Shown piece by piece: positions 18,062-27,411 of a stretch of 64,000 nt of DNA. This DNA is from Deltaproteobacteria bacterium PRO3 (GTDB lineage Bacteria > UBA10199 > DSSB01), in assembly GCA_030263375.1 (NCBI GenBank), contig SZOV01000002.1:1-64000 (forward strand), given 5' to 3'. A program made the translations under genes and the position numbers. Numbering within the stretch: the stretch's first letter is position 1; the number at the start of each line of letters is the position of its first letter. The notes beneath the pieces were generated by a model. It made no database searches. It was not told where the DNA came from and saw nothing but the letters and a program-made list of their open reading frames with translations.

Positions 18062-18990
18062 TGGATCTTCACCCTCGCCGTCGCCAGGATCTTCTCGACC
18101 AAATCCTCGAAGGACATCCCCGTCGCCGCGGCGGACTTGGGCACCAGGGAGGTCGCCGTCATGCCGGGCAGGGTGTTGATCTCGAGGAAATAGGGGACTT
18201 GGTCCTCCCCGATGATGAAATCGGCCCGCGCCACCCCCTCGCAGCCGATGCGGCGATAGATGCGCTTGGCGTAATCCTGCACCAGCTTCGTCGCCGCTTC
18301 TCCGATCTCGGCCGGGCATATATAGGTGGTGGCCCCGGCGGTGTACTTGGAGGCGTAGTCGTAGAAGCCGCTCTTCGGAACGACCTCAAGCACCGGAAGG
18401 GGTTCTTGGTTGAGCACCGGCACGGTCACCTCACGCCCTTGGACGAATTTTTCGACCAAGACCCGGCTGTCGAGCTGGGCCGCCTCGTGGATGGCGGATT
18501 TCAGCTCGCGGGCGTTCTCGACCTTGGCGATGCCGATGGTCGAGCCCTCCCGGCTGGGCTTCACGATCAAGGGAAAGGAGAGGCAAAACTTGGCCAGGAA
18601 GGCGTCGAGGTCCTCGTGGAAGGCGTCGAAGAACAGCGAATCGGGCGTCGGCAGACCCTCCTGCCGGGCGATGTCCTTGGTCAGGTGCTTGTCCATCGCC
18701 AAGGCCGAGGCCAGGACGGAGGAGCCGGTGTAGGGAATGCCCGCGATCTCGAGCAGGCCCTGGATGCAGCCGTCCTCGCCGTAGCGGCCGTGCAGGGCGA
18801 GGAAGGCGACCTCGATCTCTTTTTTCTTCAGCTGCTCGGCGATGTCGGCCCCGACGTCGATGGGCACGGCGTCGTAGCCGCGCAGCAAGAGGGCGTCGAG
18901 CACGGCGCCGCCGCTGCGCAGCGAGACCTCGCGCTCTTTGGAGAGCCCGCCCATCAGGACGCCGACGATCTTGTCTTTAAACGGGTTCAT
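18058..18990 (-). CDS. ddl: D-alanine--D-alanine ligase
   Basis: 310 residues, ATP-grasp enzyme making the D-Ala-D-Ala dipeptide of peptidoglycan. N-terminal VLMGGLSKEREVSLRSG, central FPLIVKPSREGSTIGIAKV (ATP binding), EKFVQGREVTVPVL, and C-terminal FLEINTLPGMTATSLVPKSA (Mg and D-Ala site) are all typical. It overlaps murB by 14 bases upstream and ftsQ by four downstream. Confidence 0.96.
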   Translation of the reverse strand: MNPFKDKIVGVLMGGLSKEREVSLRSGGAVLDALLLRGYDAVPIDVGADIAEQLKKKEIEVAFLALHGRYGEDGCIQGLLEIAGIPYTGSSVLASALAMDKHLTKDIARQEGLPTPDSLFFDAFHEDLDAFLAKFCLSFPLIVKPSREGSTIGIAKVENARELKSAIHEAAQLDSRVLVEKFVQGREVTVPVLNQEPLPVLEVVPKSGFYDYASKYTAGATTYICPAEIGEAATKLVQDYAKRIYRRIGCEGVARADFIIGEDQVPYFLEINTLPGMTATSLVPKSAAATGMSFEDLVEKILATARVKIQ

Positions 18991-19957
18991 CTTCGCCGAT
19001 CACCTTCACCTCGAGCTCGAGCTTGACGTCGAGCTCGTCTTTCACCTTGTCGCGGATGAGGCCGATCAGCACCAGCACGTCGCGGGCGCTGGCCCCGTTT
19101 TCGTTGACGATGAAGTTGGCGTGTTTTTGGCTGATGCGCGCCCCGCCGACGCGCACCCCCTTGAGGCCCAGCTCGTCGATCATCTCGGCGGCGAAGCCCT
19201 TTTCGGGATTCTTGAACACCGAGCCCACGTTGGCGGTGTCCAGCGGCTGCGAATCGTGGCGCTTCTTTTGGTATTTGGCGACCGCCTCCTGCACCGCCGC
19301 GGGCTCGCCCTTCTTAAAGCGGAACTTTCCGGAGACGACGATCTCTCTGCCAGGCAGGTTGGAGCTGCGGTACTCGAAATGAATCTTCTTGCGCGGATAG
19401 GTGTGCAGCGTGCCGTCGGGCCGAAGCACGGTGATGGACTCGACGAAGGCCGAGATATCGCCGGCGCGGGTGCCCGCGTTCATCTTGAGGACGCCGCCCA
19501 CCGAGCCAGGGATGCCGTAGAGGGTCTCGACGCCCAGCCAGCCGTTCTGCTTGCCGGCCTCGACGATCTTGGGGAGCGGCACGCCGGCCTCGGCCTCGAC
19601 GAGGGCCTCCGTCTCGGTCTGATCGAGGACCTCGAAACGCGAGAAGGTCTTTTGTAGGCGGAACACGATGCCGCGGACCCCGCCGTCGCGGACCAGGACG
19701 TTGCTGCCCCAACCCAGGATCATCCAGGGGACGCGCTTGTCGTGGGCGAAGGCGACGAGGGCGCGCAGGTCCTCGAGGTCGGCGGGAAAGACCATGGCGT
19801 CGGCGGGCCCGCCGATTTGCAAGGTGGTGTGTTTCTTGAGCGGCTCGTCGAGGCGGACCTCGCCGCGCGCGAGGCCGGTCAGCTGTTGCTGCCAACCCTC
19901 CTCCGGAAGCTGCGGCGCCCGTTCCTGAAGCAAGGATTCGATCAGTGCGGCATCCAT
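18977..19957 (-). CDS. murB: UDP-N-acetylenolpyruvoylglucosamine reductase
   Basis: 326 residues from the ATG at 19957. An in-frame ATG at 20008 adds an unlikely extension. MurB is a FAD enzyme that reduces the enolpyruvyl group to lactyl using NADPH. FAD-site motifs HTTLQIGGPAD, GWGSNVLVRDGG and GIPGSVGGVLKMNAG are clear; the Ser general acid lies in VGSVFKNP, and the closing ISQKHANFIVNENGA is typical. It is the first gene of the murB-ddl-ftsQ-ftsA run. An AGGAG lies 13 bases before the start, a loose spacing. Confidence 0.96.
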   Translation of the reverse strand: MDAALIESLLQERAPQLPEEGWQQQLTGLARGEVRLDEPLKKHTTLQIGGPADAMVFPADLEDLRALVAFAHDKRVPWMILGWGSNVLVRDGGVRGIVFRLQKTFSRFEVLDQTETEALVEAEAGVPLPKIVEAGKQNGWLGVETLYGIPGSVGGVLKMNAGTRAGDISAFVESITVLRPDGTLHTYPRKKIHFEYRSSNLPGREIVVSGKFRFKKGEPAAVQEAVAKYQKKRHDSQPLDTANVGSVFKNPEKGFAAEMIDELGLKGVRVGGARISQKHANFIVNENGASARDVLVLIGLIRDKVKDELDVKLELEVKVIGEDEPV

Positions 19958-20312
19958 GATGTGATGAGAACTCCTATCATCCCGTTGGCAGAATAGAAGA
20001 CCCTCCAAAACCGGGTTGTCGGTTCGGCGGCCTAGAGATCCTTTAAGGGGTTTCTTAGGTAAAGTAAAGAGAAGAGATTGTTTTTAAACACTTTTTTGAC
20101 ATTGGCTCCCCAGCACCCTTCCCACGGCTGAGGGTTAAGTATTGCCAATCCCACCCTTCCAGCGGAAAATTTTCAATCAAGAATCCTCCGTTCAAGCGGA
20201 TGAAGTCGGCCGTTTGCGGAAGATGCGGAGGGCTGCTTTTGTAGCGTAATGGGGAGGCCTCACGACTTGAGCACAATGCAAAATTTACCTCATCGTCTGG
20301 AGCTTTCTTTGG
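19958..20312. other. Divergent intergenic region between murB and a secreted-protein gene
   Basis: 355 bases. It must hold the promoter of the murB-ddl-ftsQ-ftsA run on one strand and of the 20313-22322 genes on the other. A TTGACA is visible at 20096-20101 on the plus strand but has no convincing -10 partner. I see no RNA gene. Confidence 0.45.
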
Positions 20313-20729
20313 ATGCGCAAAATTCTTCCTTATTGTCTGTTACTTCTCGGATTCAATTGTCTGGCGGCAGATACGTCGATTGGCCCGGCATTGGGAACCT
20401 ACACGTCCTATACCGAGGCCGATTGGGGAGTCGGTTTCGAACTTAAAGCCGGCGGCAAGGCCGTGGTTATTACCGAATACAGCTACGAATACGATAGGAA
20501 TAACAAAAAAATCGAGCATCAAAAAAACATCAACGGCACTTGGGAGTATAAAGTTCCGGATTTGGTCCTTTCCTTCGGGTTCTTTAAGGATAAATTGATT
20601 CAAAGCCAGAATTGCGTCGAGAAAAAACCCTGCTTCAAATATGTCGGCCCGCTCGAGAAGGGTTCCGTCAAGAGTCCGCTCAACATCAAATACGACTTTA
20701 TCAATTGGACCGCAGGCCAGGATTATTAA
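20313..20729 (+). CDS. Small secreted protein, 138 aa, unknown
   Basis: MRKILPYCLLLLGFNCLAADTS is a Sec signal peptide with probable cleavage after CLA-A near residue 19. The mature part is beta-rich with aromatic residues (LGTYTSYTEADWGVGFELKAGGKAVV, NINGTWEYKVPDLVLSFGFF) and two Cys near the C-terminus (NCVEKKPCFKY). It resembles small lipocalin-like or DUF-type periplasmic proteins, but no family is recognised. A GGAG lies about ten bases before the start. It is first of three plus-strand exported-protein genes inserted between murB and murC. Confidence 0.65.
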   Translation: MRKILPYCLLLLGFNCLAADTSIGPALGTYTSYTEADWGVGFELKAGGKAVVITEYSYEYDRNNKKIEHQKNINGTWEYKVPDLVLSFGFFKDKLIQSQNCVEKKPCFKYVGPLEKGSVKSPLNIKYDFINWTAGQDY

Positions 20730-20987
20730 AGTGCCGGGACCCGTCCCTGCCCTAATCCACTGCTTTGATTTCCAGGCCTTGGCTCGATCGTTTCCGGATA
20801 GTCGGAAATCCCAGGCTCTTTGAGGAGGTGCCCGGGCCGGGAAGATCGTCGGCGGCTGAAAGAATGCCTCCAAAACTCATCATCCTTTCATAAAGATACC
20901 TGCTTGCTGCATCCGGAAGGGGCCCCCTCACCGTATGGGGACAGGAATGCGCTCCCGATTCGATTCAATAGAAGATGGTGGATGGTT

Positions 20988-21767
20988 ATGAAAAAAAAAG
21001 TTTTCGGCTTACTTCTTGCCTTCTTTCTCAGCCTTGGCTTCCTGAATAACTTATGGGCCATTGAAGGCGTCACAGTGGACGATACCGGCGCCGATGAAAC
21101 CGTTATCACCTTGAAAGTCGAGCTCTGTCCCGACCCGGTTGATGATCCCGCCACCGAAGAAAAGGAAGGCCTCACCAAGGAAGAGGTGCAGACCTTCATC
21201 GACGAACGCATTAAACGGGTCACCGAGATTTGGAACTCCTGCGGAAGCAAGCTGCGCATCAAGCCCGGTGCACCGGAAAAGAGAATCCGCTTCGTCTTTG
21301 ACGTCGTCGTCCTGGACGATTGCAAGGCCCCGAAGGATCCCATGAAAAAACGGGTCAAGGTGCATCCCGGCGACCCGCCCAAGGAAAAGAACGCGGATGC
21401 CGCCAACTTTTGGGAGACAAACAATGCGCGAACCATCGCCCACGAATTTGGCCACCTCATGGGGCTGGGCGAGGAATACAGCGCCAATCCCAAGGGCCCG
21501 ACTCGCGAAAACCTCATGGGCCGCCCGCCCTTTACCAAGGTTTTGAAATACCACCTGGCGACGATCCTGTTCACGTACCAGGGAGATCCCGATAAAAAGG
21601 AGCTCGAGCGCCGCCGCTTGATGAAAATGTTGCTGCGCAAGGCAGACCAGGATGAAGCCCGCAAGATCGCCGAGCAAAACGACATTACAAAAGAACAGTA
21701 CGACGCTTATGCGGACATGTTTAAAGTCAATGACACGGAAATTCAGCCGGATCGTCCCGGCGAATAA
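20988..21767 (+). CDS. Secreted zinc metalloprotease-like protein, 259 aa
   Basis: I chose the ATG at 20988, which has a GGTGG box at 20977-20981; an ATG two codons earlier is possible. The N-terminus is a Sec signal (FGLLLAFFLSLGFLNNLWA, cleavage near 24). Residues 152-162, HEFGHLMGLGE, fit the zinc motif HExxHxxGxxE, like metzincin or gluzincin-type peptidases. The pro-region has LTKEEVQTFIDERIKRVTEIWNSCG. It ends with a charged helix. Three or more Cys are in the mature part. The substrate is unknown; proteolysis is inferred from the motif. Confidence 0.72.
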   Translation: MKKKVFGLLLAFFLSLGFLNNLWAIEGVTVDDTGADETVITLKVELCPDPVDDPATEEKEGLTKEEVQTFIDERIKRVTEIWNSCGSKLRIKPGAPEKRIRFVFDVVVLDDCKAPKDPMKKRVKVHPGDPPKEKNADAANFWETNNARTIAHEFGHLMGLGEEYSANPKGPTRENLMGRPPFTKVLKYHLATILFTYQGDPDKKELERRRLMKMLLRKADQDEARKIAEQNDITKEQYDAYADMFKVNDTEIQPDRPGE

Positions 21768-21791
21768 TTAGCGGAAATGAGAGGTGGAATT

Positions 21792-22322
21792 ATGAAATGG
21801 AAGTGGATGACTATCGGTCTTTTGCTCAGCGCCATGGGGTGCGGCTCGGAGGGTTTGGTCGGCTCAGACAACCCGGATCCCGATTTTACCGGGCTTTCCT
21901 ACGACGTCACGGCGGAGGCCACCCTGAATCAGGTCGCGGAGGATCTAACCTCGCTTACCGGCGTGAACTTCAGCATTGACCCGGAATTGCAGGCCAGGTT
22001 GGATGAAGAGCCGGTCGACCTGCCGACTTTGTCGGGAATGAAAGTCGGTGAAGTCCTGGTCTACATCCAGGGCACCATGCCTCCGAGCGCGGATTTTCTT
22101 TACGTGAAGTTAGCGGAGGGAAATATTTTGTTAACACCCCGCTTCGAGCCGAGGGAGGATTTCAGGGAAGGCGATGCTCCTGCCATCGTGAATTTCAACT
22201 CCGGTTTTCTCCTCACTGAGCCGAGCATGGAGGATGAGGAATGCGGCGGTGACGGCATCGTGCTCGGCGACGGCCCAGAGAGCCTCCCGCCCTCGGAGGA
22301 AACAGGCCTTGAGGATTTTTAG
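21792..22322 (+). CDS. Lipoprotein with STN/secretin-N-like domain, 176 aa
   Basis: The ATG at 21792 follows AGAGGTGG and gives MKWKWMTIGLLLSAMGCGSEG, a lipoprotein signal with Cys at residue 17. Residues about 38-110 (ATLNQVAEDLTSLTGVNFSIDPELQARL, then VDLPTLSGMKVGEVLVYI) have the pattern of the short N-terminal STN fold of secretins and TonB-dependent receptors. The tail is acidic (EDEECGGDG, EETGLEDF). It starts 24 bases after the metalloprotease gene and is probably in its operon. Domain call by pattern only. Confidence 0.65.
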   Translation: MKWKWMTIGLLLSAMGCGSEGLVGSDNPDPDFTGLSYDVTAEATLNQVAEDLTSLTGVNFSIDPELQARLDEEPVDLPTLSGMKVGEVLVYIQGTMPPSADFLYVKLAEGNILLTPRFEPREDFREGDAPAIVNFNSGFLLTEPSMEDEECGGDGIVLGDGPESLPPSEETGLEDF

Positions 22323-22657
22323 TGTACCCCATGGGAATACCAAAGAACCTAAAAAAAATAGTCTAGCTTTCGATTGACGGAGCAACCTATTCCGGATTAA
22401 TCCGAAAATAGAATTAAGAACGGGGGCTCGGGTCGTTTCCTTCGCTTCATCGCGAAATCCCCCATCCAAGAACGCACTCCACACAAGGCACTCCAACCCG
22501 GCGACAGGTTTAATTTCGACCTGCTTTCGCGACGTAGGAGTTTGTCTTCGGCCGAAAAAAGTCTACCCACCCACACTCATCCCGTTCCCATTCCGCAAGG
22601 AATTGCAATCCGGGGGCGCAAGCTATCGGATTCGGGGACGGGGAGAACCCGGAACAG

Positions 22658-22690
22658 CCCGGACGCCGCAAGGCGTCCGGGTATTTTTTT
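22658..22690 (+). terminator. Rho-independent terminator in the 22,323-22,708 gap
   Basis: A 10-bp stem (CCCGGACGCC with GGCGTCCGGG, loop GCAA) followed by TATTTTTTT on the plus strand. It terminates the secreted-protein genes, although 335 bases lie between the last stop and the stem. That stretch (22,323-22,657) shows no gene. The hairpin is 18 bases beyond the murC stop but lacks a T-run on the minus strand. Confidence 0.85.
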
Positions 22691-22708
22691 GCCCAAGGGT
22701 TGAGTGAA

Positions 22709-24097
22709 TTAGGGAGCGGGAGACTTCGCGCCGCCGGCCTTTTTGATCTGACGGGCCAGCTCGTGCCCGATCTTGGTGATATCCCCCGCGCCCAGGCTGA
22801 GGACCACGTCGCCGGGTTGGACCTGCTCGAGGACCGCGGGGATCAGGGAGAGCTTGTCGGCGCGAAAGACGGTCTTGGCCTGGTCCATCGCGTCGTGTAG
22901 GGCGCGCGAAGAGACCCCGACGATCGGGTCCTCGCCGGCGGGGTAGACCTCGGTCAGAAAGACCTTGTCGGCGTCGCCGAAGGACTGGGCGAAGTCGTGG
23001 AAGAGGTCGCGGGTGCGGGTGTAGCGGTGCGGCTGAAACAAGGCAATCAGGCGGCGCTCGGGGAAGGCCTCGCGCAGGGCCTTTAAAGTGGCGCGGATCT
23101 CGACCGGGTGATGGCCGTAGTCGTCGATCACCGTGACGCCGTTGTCGCAGAGCACCTGGAAGCGGCGCTCGATGCCGCGGAAGCCCTTCAGCGCCGCGGC
23201 GATCTTCCGAAAGGGGATGTCCAGCTCGCGCCCCACCGCGATGGCGGCCAGGGCGTTGGCGACGCTGTGCCGGCCGGGCGACTGCAGGACCACTTCCCCC
23301 AACTTTTCTTTGCGGTAGAGAACGGTGAAGCGCTGCCGCAGGCCTTCCTGGACCATCTTCTCGGCGCCGTAGTCGGCGGGCGACTCGAGCCCATAGGTCA
23401 CCACCTTGCGCTGGAAACGCGGCAACAGCTCCCGGACCACGGGATGGTCCGCGCAGGCGACGATGCTGCCGTAAAAGGGAACCTTGTTGGCGAAGGCGAC
23501 GAAGGTCTCCTTGAGGGCCTCGAAGTCCTTATAGTGGTCGAGGTGCTCGGGGTCGATGTTGGTGATGACGGCGATGGTCGGGTTGAGCTTGAGGAAAGAG
23601 CCGTCGGACTCGTCGGCCTCCGCGACGAGAAACTCCCCCTTGCCCAATTTGGCGTTGCTGCGCAGGCTGTTGAGGCGTCCGCCGATCACCATCGTCGGGT
23701 CCATGCCCGCGCCGGACAGCACCTGACCCACCAGGGAGGTCGTCGTCGTCTTGCCGTGCGAGCCCGCCACCGCGATGCCGTATTTCAGACGCATCAGCTC
23801 GGCCAGCATCTCGGCACGGGGGATGACGGGGATGCCCGCCTTCTTGGCCGCCACGACCTCCGGGTTGCTCGGCCGCACCGCCGAGGAGATCACCACCACC
23901 TGGGCCCCCTCGATGTGCGAGGCCTTGTGGCCGTAATGGATGCGGGCGCCCTTCTTCTTGAGCCGAGCGGTGATCGGGCTGCGCTTCTGGTCGGAGCCGG
24001 AGATGCGGTAGCCGAGGTTCAGCAGGACCTCGGCGATCCCCGACATGCCGATGCCGCCGATCCCGACGAAGTGGAGGTTTTGGTAGCGCTGGAACAC
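22709..24097 (-). CDS. murC: UDP-N-acetylmuramate--L-alanine ligase
   Basis: 462 residues. MurC adds L-Ala to UDP-MurNAc with ATP. The N-terminal Rossmann part HFVGIGGIGMSGIAEVLLNLGY, the ATP loop VAGSHGKTTTTSLVG (about 105-119), ITNIDPEHLDHY, and IDDYGHHPVEI near residue 315 are all present. It lies upstream of murB in transcription direction but is separated from it by three opposite-strand genes, so it is probably transcribed separately. Confidence 0.97.
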   Translation of the reverse strand: MFQRYQNLHFVGIGGIGMSGIAEVLLNLGYRISGSDQKRSPITARLKKKGARIHYGHKASHIEGAQVVVISSAVRPSNPEVVAAKKAGIPVIPRAEMLAELMRLKYGIAVAGSHGKTTTTSLVGQVLSGAGMDPTMVIGGRLNSLRSNAKLGKGEFLVAEADESDGSFLKLNPTIAVITNIDPEHLDHYKDFEALKETFVAFANKVPFYGSIVACADHPVVRELLPRFQRKVVTYGLESPADYGAEKMVQEGLRQRFTVLYRKEKLGEVVLQSPGRHSVANALAAIAVGRELDIPFRKIAAALKGFRGIERRFQVLCDNGVTVIDDYGHHPVEIRATLKALREAFPERRLIALFQPHRYTRTRDLFHDFAQSFGDADKVFLTEVYPAGEDPIVGVSSRALHDAMDQAKTVFRADKLSLIPAVLEQVQPGDVVLSLGAGDITKIGHELARQIKKAGGAKSPAP

Positions 24098-24238
24098 GCC
24101 CTTCCCCTAAAGACCAAGGGGTATTTTTTCAAGGAAAATGCGGAATTTCCGCCGAAACGCCCGGACGCACCCTTTCTGGACTTTTGCCGATAATCCCGTT
24201 AGGCATTCGCCGGGGCACATGAAAGACCGAAGGATTTC

Positions 24239-24880
24239 ATGACGCCCCCCGTCCTCTCCAACCAGCACTGTTCCCCGGAAATCCGCGCCAATCCGCTGCC
24301 CGGCGACCGTTGCGCCGACATGACGCAGCCCTACCATCCGCCCGAGCGCCGCTTTCGCATGCTTTCGGTGAATGTGGATTTTCCACTGAGCTTCAGCGTC
24401 CGTTCCGGCCGCAGTCGCGGCCTGGACGCCGGCTATCCCGAATTCTACCGCCTCGGCGCCGGGGCCCTGTTCCGCCCCATTCCCTGGCTGGGGATCGGGG
24501 CCCAGCTCGACAGCAATTGGGTCTTCAACGAGCTAAATCTGTTGGGCCGCGCGCAGGGCAGCATCCCCTTGCACCGCTACGGCATGTTGCGCCTCGATAT
24601 CGCCGCGCTCGCGGGCCTCAGGCAGCTCTTCAGCCAACCCCACGATTTGGGCGGAGGCGAGGCGAATTTTTCCGGTTCGCTCTTCGCGGTCGGAGGCCAG
24701 GTCTCCCTCAATATCCAACTCACCCAGGAAGCCTCGATCTTTCCGTATTTTAGGTTCCTAATCTCGCCCCCGGCGACAGTCACTCGGGACGCGGACGGCT
24801 CCGCCGCCTCCCTGCCCTTGAGCTGGGAGCTACAGTTCGGCTCGAGCTGGAGCCTCGACTTCCTGCCCTCGGGAATTTGA
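24239..24880 (+). CDS. Hypothetical protein, possible outer-membrane beta-barrel, 213 aa
   Basis: The ATG at 24239 follows AAGGA. From about residue 40 on, alternating hydrophobic/polar strands with aromatic ends (LSVNVDFPLSFSVRSG, YRLGAGALFRPIPWLGIGAQLDSNWVF, SLNIQLTQEASIFPYFRFLI, SLPLSWELQFGSSWSLDFL) suggest a beta-barrel. No signal peptide is visible in the N-terminal 40 residues, which is odd for an exported barrel, so the true start or the call may be wrong. No family recognised. It is 37 bases upstream of the acetyltransferase. Confidence 0.5.
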   Translation: MTPPVLSNQHCSPEIRANPLPGDRCADMTQPYHPPERRFRMLSVNVDFPLSFSVRSGRSRGLDAGYPEFYRLGAGALFRPIPWLGIGAQLDSNWVFNELNLLGRAQGSIPLHRYGMLRLDIAALAGLRQLFSQPHDLGGGEANFSGSLFAVGGQVSLNIQLTQEASIFPYFRFLISPPATVTRDADGSAASLPLSWELQFGSSWSLDFLPSGI

Positions 24881-24916
24881 TTTTTTGAACGCCCGCGCTT
24901 CGGGTAGAATGCCCCC

Positions 24917-25489
24917 ATGCCCAAAGGAAAGAACCCCGTCCTCTACCGCAGCGAGCGCCTCTACCTCTCCCCATTGAGCGTGGAACACGCCGAGTATTTC
25001 ATGAAGTGGTTCAACGACCCCGAGATCTTCGGCCACCTCCGCGACATGACCTACCAGACCAATCTGCAAGAGCAGATCCGCTGGGTGGAAGAGACCAACC
25101 GCGACCCCACGCAGCGGGTCTTCTCGATCTTCTACATCCCCGACGACCAGCTGATCGGCGACGGCGGCTTCATGCACATCAATTGGGAGGACCGTAAGGC
25201 GGAGGTGGGCCTGGCCATCGGCGAGAAGAAGTATCAGGGCATGGGGTTGGGCGCCGAGGCGCTATGGCTGCTCTGCAAGTACGGCTTCGAGGAGCTGAAG
25301 CTGCACAACATCCTGGGCGAAAATTACGCCGACAACCCCATTGCGATCAGCAATGCCCGCAAGATCGGCCTGCGATATTTCGGTACCCGCCGCCAATCGC
25401 GCCGCATCGGCGACAAGGTGATCGACGTGCACTACTCCGACATGCTCCCCCACGAGCTGATCAAGCCGGAGTGGAAGCCGAAAAAATAA
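24917..25489 (+). CDS. GNAT-family N-acetyltransferase
   Basis: 190-residue RimJ/RimL-like GNAT fold. N-terminal LYLSPLSVEHAEYFMKWFNDPEIFGHL, then acetyl-CoA motif A as GLAIGEKKYQGMGLGAEALWLLCKYGF (Q/GxGxG/A pattern), then KLHNILGENYADNPIAISNARKIGL. Members acetylate amino groups of proteins, amino sugars or small molecules; no specific substrate can be read. Its stop is 12 bases from the convergent SulP gene. Confidence 0.85.
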   Translation: MPKGKNPVLYRSERLYLSPLSVEHAEYFMKWFNDPEIFGHLRDMTYQTNLQEQIRWVEETNRDPTQRVFSIFYIPDDQLIGDGGFMHINWEDRKAEVGLAIGEKKYQGMGLGAEALWLLCKYGFEELKLHNILGENYADNPIAISNARKIGLRYFGTRRQSRRIGDKVIDVHYSDMLPHELIKPEWKPKK

Positions 25490-25501
25490 GCCTCCCCCGA
25501 C

Positions 25502-27226
25502 TCACCCCTTTTCCTCCCGAGCCACGCTGGGGACGAACTTCTCCGGCGGGGGCGCCGGCGGCAGGCCCAGGATCTCCCGGGCGCGGTTGAGCGCGAGATC
25601 GACGTTGGTTAGGACATTGGCCTCCCCGAACAGCTCGATCTTTCCCGCCTTGTCGATGGCCAGGTAGGGCTGGGCATGCACCCCCGAGAGGATCAGGGTC
25701 GTCCCCTGCTGGTCGCAGCGCCGCTTGAGGTCGACCAAGGCCATCAGGCCGGTCGCGTCCATCGCGGGGACGTGGCGCATGCGCAGGATCAATACCTTCG
25801 GCGGCTGCTCGACGATGTCGAGGGTATCCTTTAAGCTCTCCGCCACCCCGAAAAAAAACGGCCCGCTGATCTCGAAGACCTCGACGCCCGGCGGCACCTC
25901 GCGGCTGTGGATCGAAAGCGGGTCCTCGAGGTCGACCCCGGCGCTCTGCGGGTCGGCGATCTGGCGCGTGATCATCCCGATATTGGTGACGTCGGCCATG
26001 CGTTTCATGAAGAGGAAGGCCGCCAGGACCATTCCTACCTGCACCGCGAGGGTCAGGTCGAAGAAGACGGTCAGAAAGAAGGTCGCCAGCAACACCGCGA
26101 CGTCGCTTTTGGGCGCCTTCAGCAGGGTCTTGAAGGCGTGCCACTCGCTCATGTGATAAGCCACCACCACCAGAACCGAGGCCAGGACGCAGAGCGGGAT
26201 CAGCTTGGCCCAGCGGCCGAAGAGCAGGAGGATCAGGAACAGCACCAAGGCGTGTACCATCCCCGCCACCGGCGTGCGGCCTCCGTTGCGGACGTTGGTG
26301 GCGGTGCGCGCGATCGCGCCGGTCGCGGGGATGCCGCCGAAGAGCGGGGACGCTATGTTGGCGATCCCCTGGGCAATGAGCTCGGTGTTGGACTTGTGCC
26401 GCATCCCGGTCATGCTGTCGGCCACGACGGCGCTGAGCAACGACTCGATGGCACCCAGCAGCGCCACGGTGAGGGCGGGGCTGAGCAGCATGCGGATCTT
26501 CTCGAAGCTCAGCTCAGGAAAGGCGGGCTTGGGCAGGGTCGCGGGGATGTCGCCGAAGCGGGAGCCGATGGTCTCGACGGGCAAATGAAGGACCTGCACC
26601 AAGACGGTGACTACAAGCATCGCGACGATCGAGCCCGGGATTCGCCGGGTCACGCGCGGCCACAACACGATGATGGCGAGGGAGAGCGCGGAGAGCAGGA
26701 TGGTCGTCAGGTCGGCCGAACCGAAATGCTCGAAATAACTCCGCCACTGCTCGGTGAAATGCGCCGGCAGGCTGGGAATCTTCAAGCCGAACAGGTCCTT
26801 GATCTGCCCGCTGAAGATGATGACGGCGATCCCGCTGGTGAAGCCGGTGGTGACGGGGACGGGGATGAATTTGATGAAGCCGCCCAGCTTCGCGACGCCG
26901 AAGCCGATCAGCATCAGGCCCGCGAGGATGGTGCAGATCACCAGCCCGTCGTAGCCGTATTTTTGAACGATGCCGTAGACGATGACGACGAAGGCCCCGG
27001 TCGGGCCCCCGATCTGCACGCGGGAACCGCCCAAGGCCGAGATCAGAAAGCCCGCGACGATGGCGGTGAAGAGGCCCCGCTCGGGAGGGACGCCGGAGGC
27101 GATCGCGAAGGCCATGGCGAGGGGCAGGGCCACCACGCCGACAATGCCTCCGGCCATGAGGTCCTTGAGGAATTGCGAAAGGCTGTAGTCTTTAAGAGAC
27201 CGGATCGATTCGGGAATCGATGGCAT
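25502..27226 (-). CDS. SulP-family inorganic anion transporter with STAS domain
   Basis: 574 residues. The membrane part (about 15-410) has the SLC26/SulP core with repeated helices: DLMAGGIVGVVALPLAMAFAIASG near the start, GGSRVQIGGPTGAFVVIVYGI, and NTELIAQGIANIASPLFGGIPATGAIARTATN. A cytoplasmic STAS domain follows (about 440-555, with FEISGPFFFGVAESL and VPAMDATGLMALVDL). Relatives carry sulphate, bicarbonate or C4-dicarboxylates; substrate not assignable. No carbonic anhydrase or sulphur gene is adjacent. Confidence 0.92.
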   Translation of the reverse strand: MPSIPESIRSLKDYSLSQFLKDLMAGGIVGVVALPLAMAFAIASGVPPERGLFTAIVAGFLISALGGSRVQIGGPTGAFVVIVYGIVQKYGYDGLVICTILAGLMLIGFGVAKLGGFIKFIPVPVTTGFTSGIAVIIFSGQIKDLFGLKIPSLPAHFTEQWRSYFEHFGSADLTTILLSALSLAIIVLWPRVTRRIPGSIVAMLVVTVLVQVLHLPVETIGSRFGDIPATLPKPAFPELSFEKIRMLLSPALTVALLGAIESLLSAVVADSMTGMRHKSNTELIAQGIANIASPLFGGIPATGAIARTATNVRNGGRTPVAGMVHALVLFLILLLFGRWAKLIPLCVLASVLVVVAYHMSEWHAFKTLLKAPKSDVAVLLATFFLTVFFDLTLAVQVGMVLAAFLFMKRMADVTNIGMITRQIADPQSAGVDLEDPLSIHSREVPPGVEVFEISGPFFFGVAESLKDTLDIVEQPPKVLILRMRHVPAMDATGLMALVDLKRRCDQQGTTLILSGVHAQPYLAIDKAGKIELFGEANVLTNVDLALNRAREILGLPPAPPPEKFVPSVAREEKG

Positions 27227-27411
27227 TGCGAAGGGCCCTATAAGGCCTTTGCGACGATTTTTCGAGTTTTTTTCTTCCCGCCCCGCCCCCTAAGGACACA
27301 ACCTTTCCCGGCCCATCCCGAAAAACCCGGCGCATTTCCTTCATTTAGGCTCGGGACCGGAGGCCGCTCCCCGCGCGGCGGCCGCACCGGAAGATTCGCG
27401 CGCCCAGGGCC

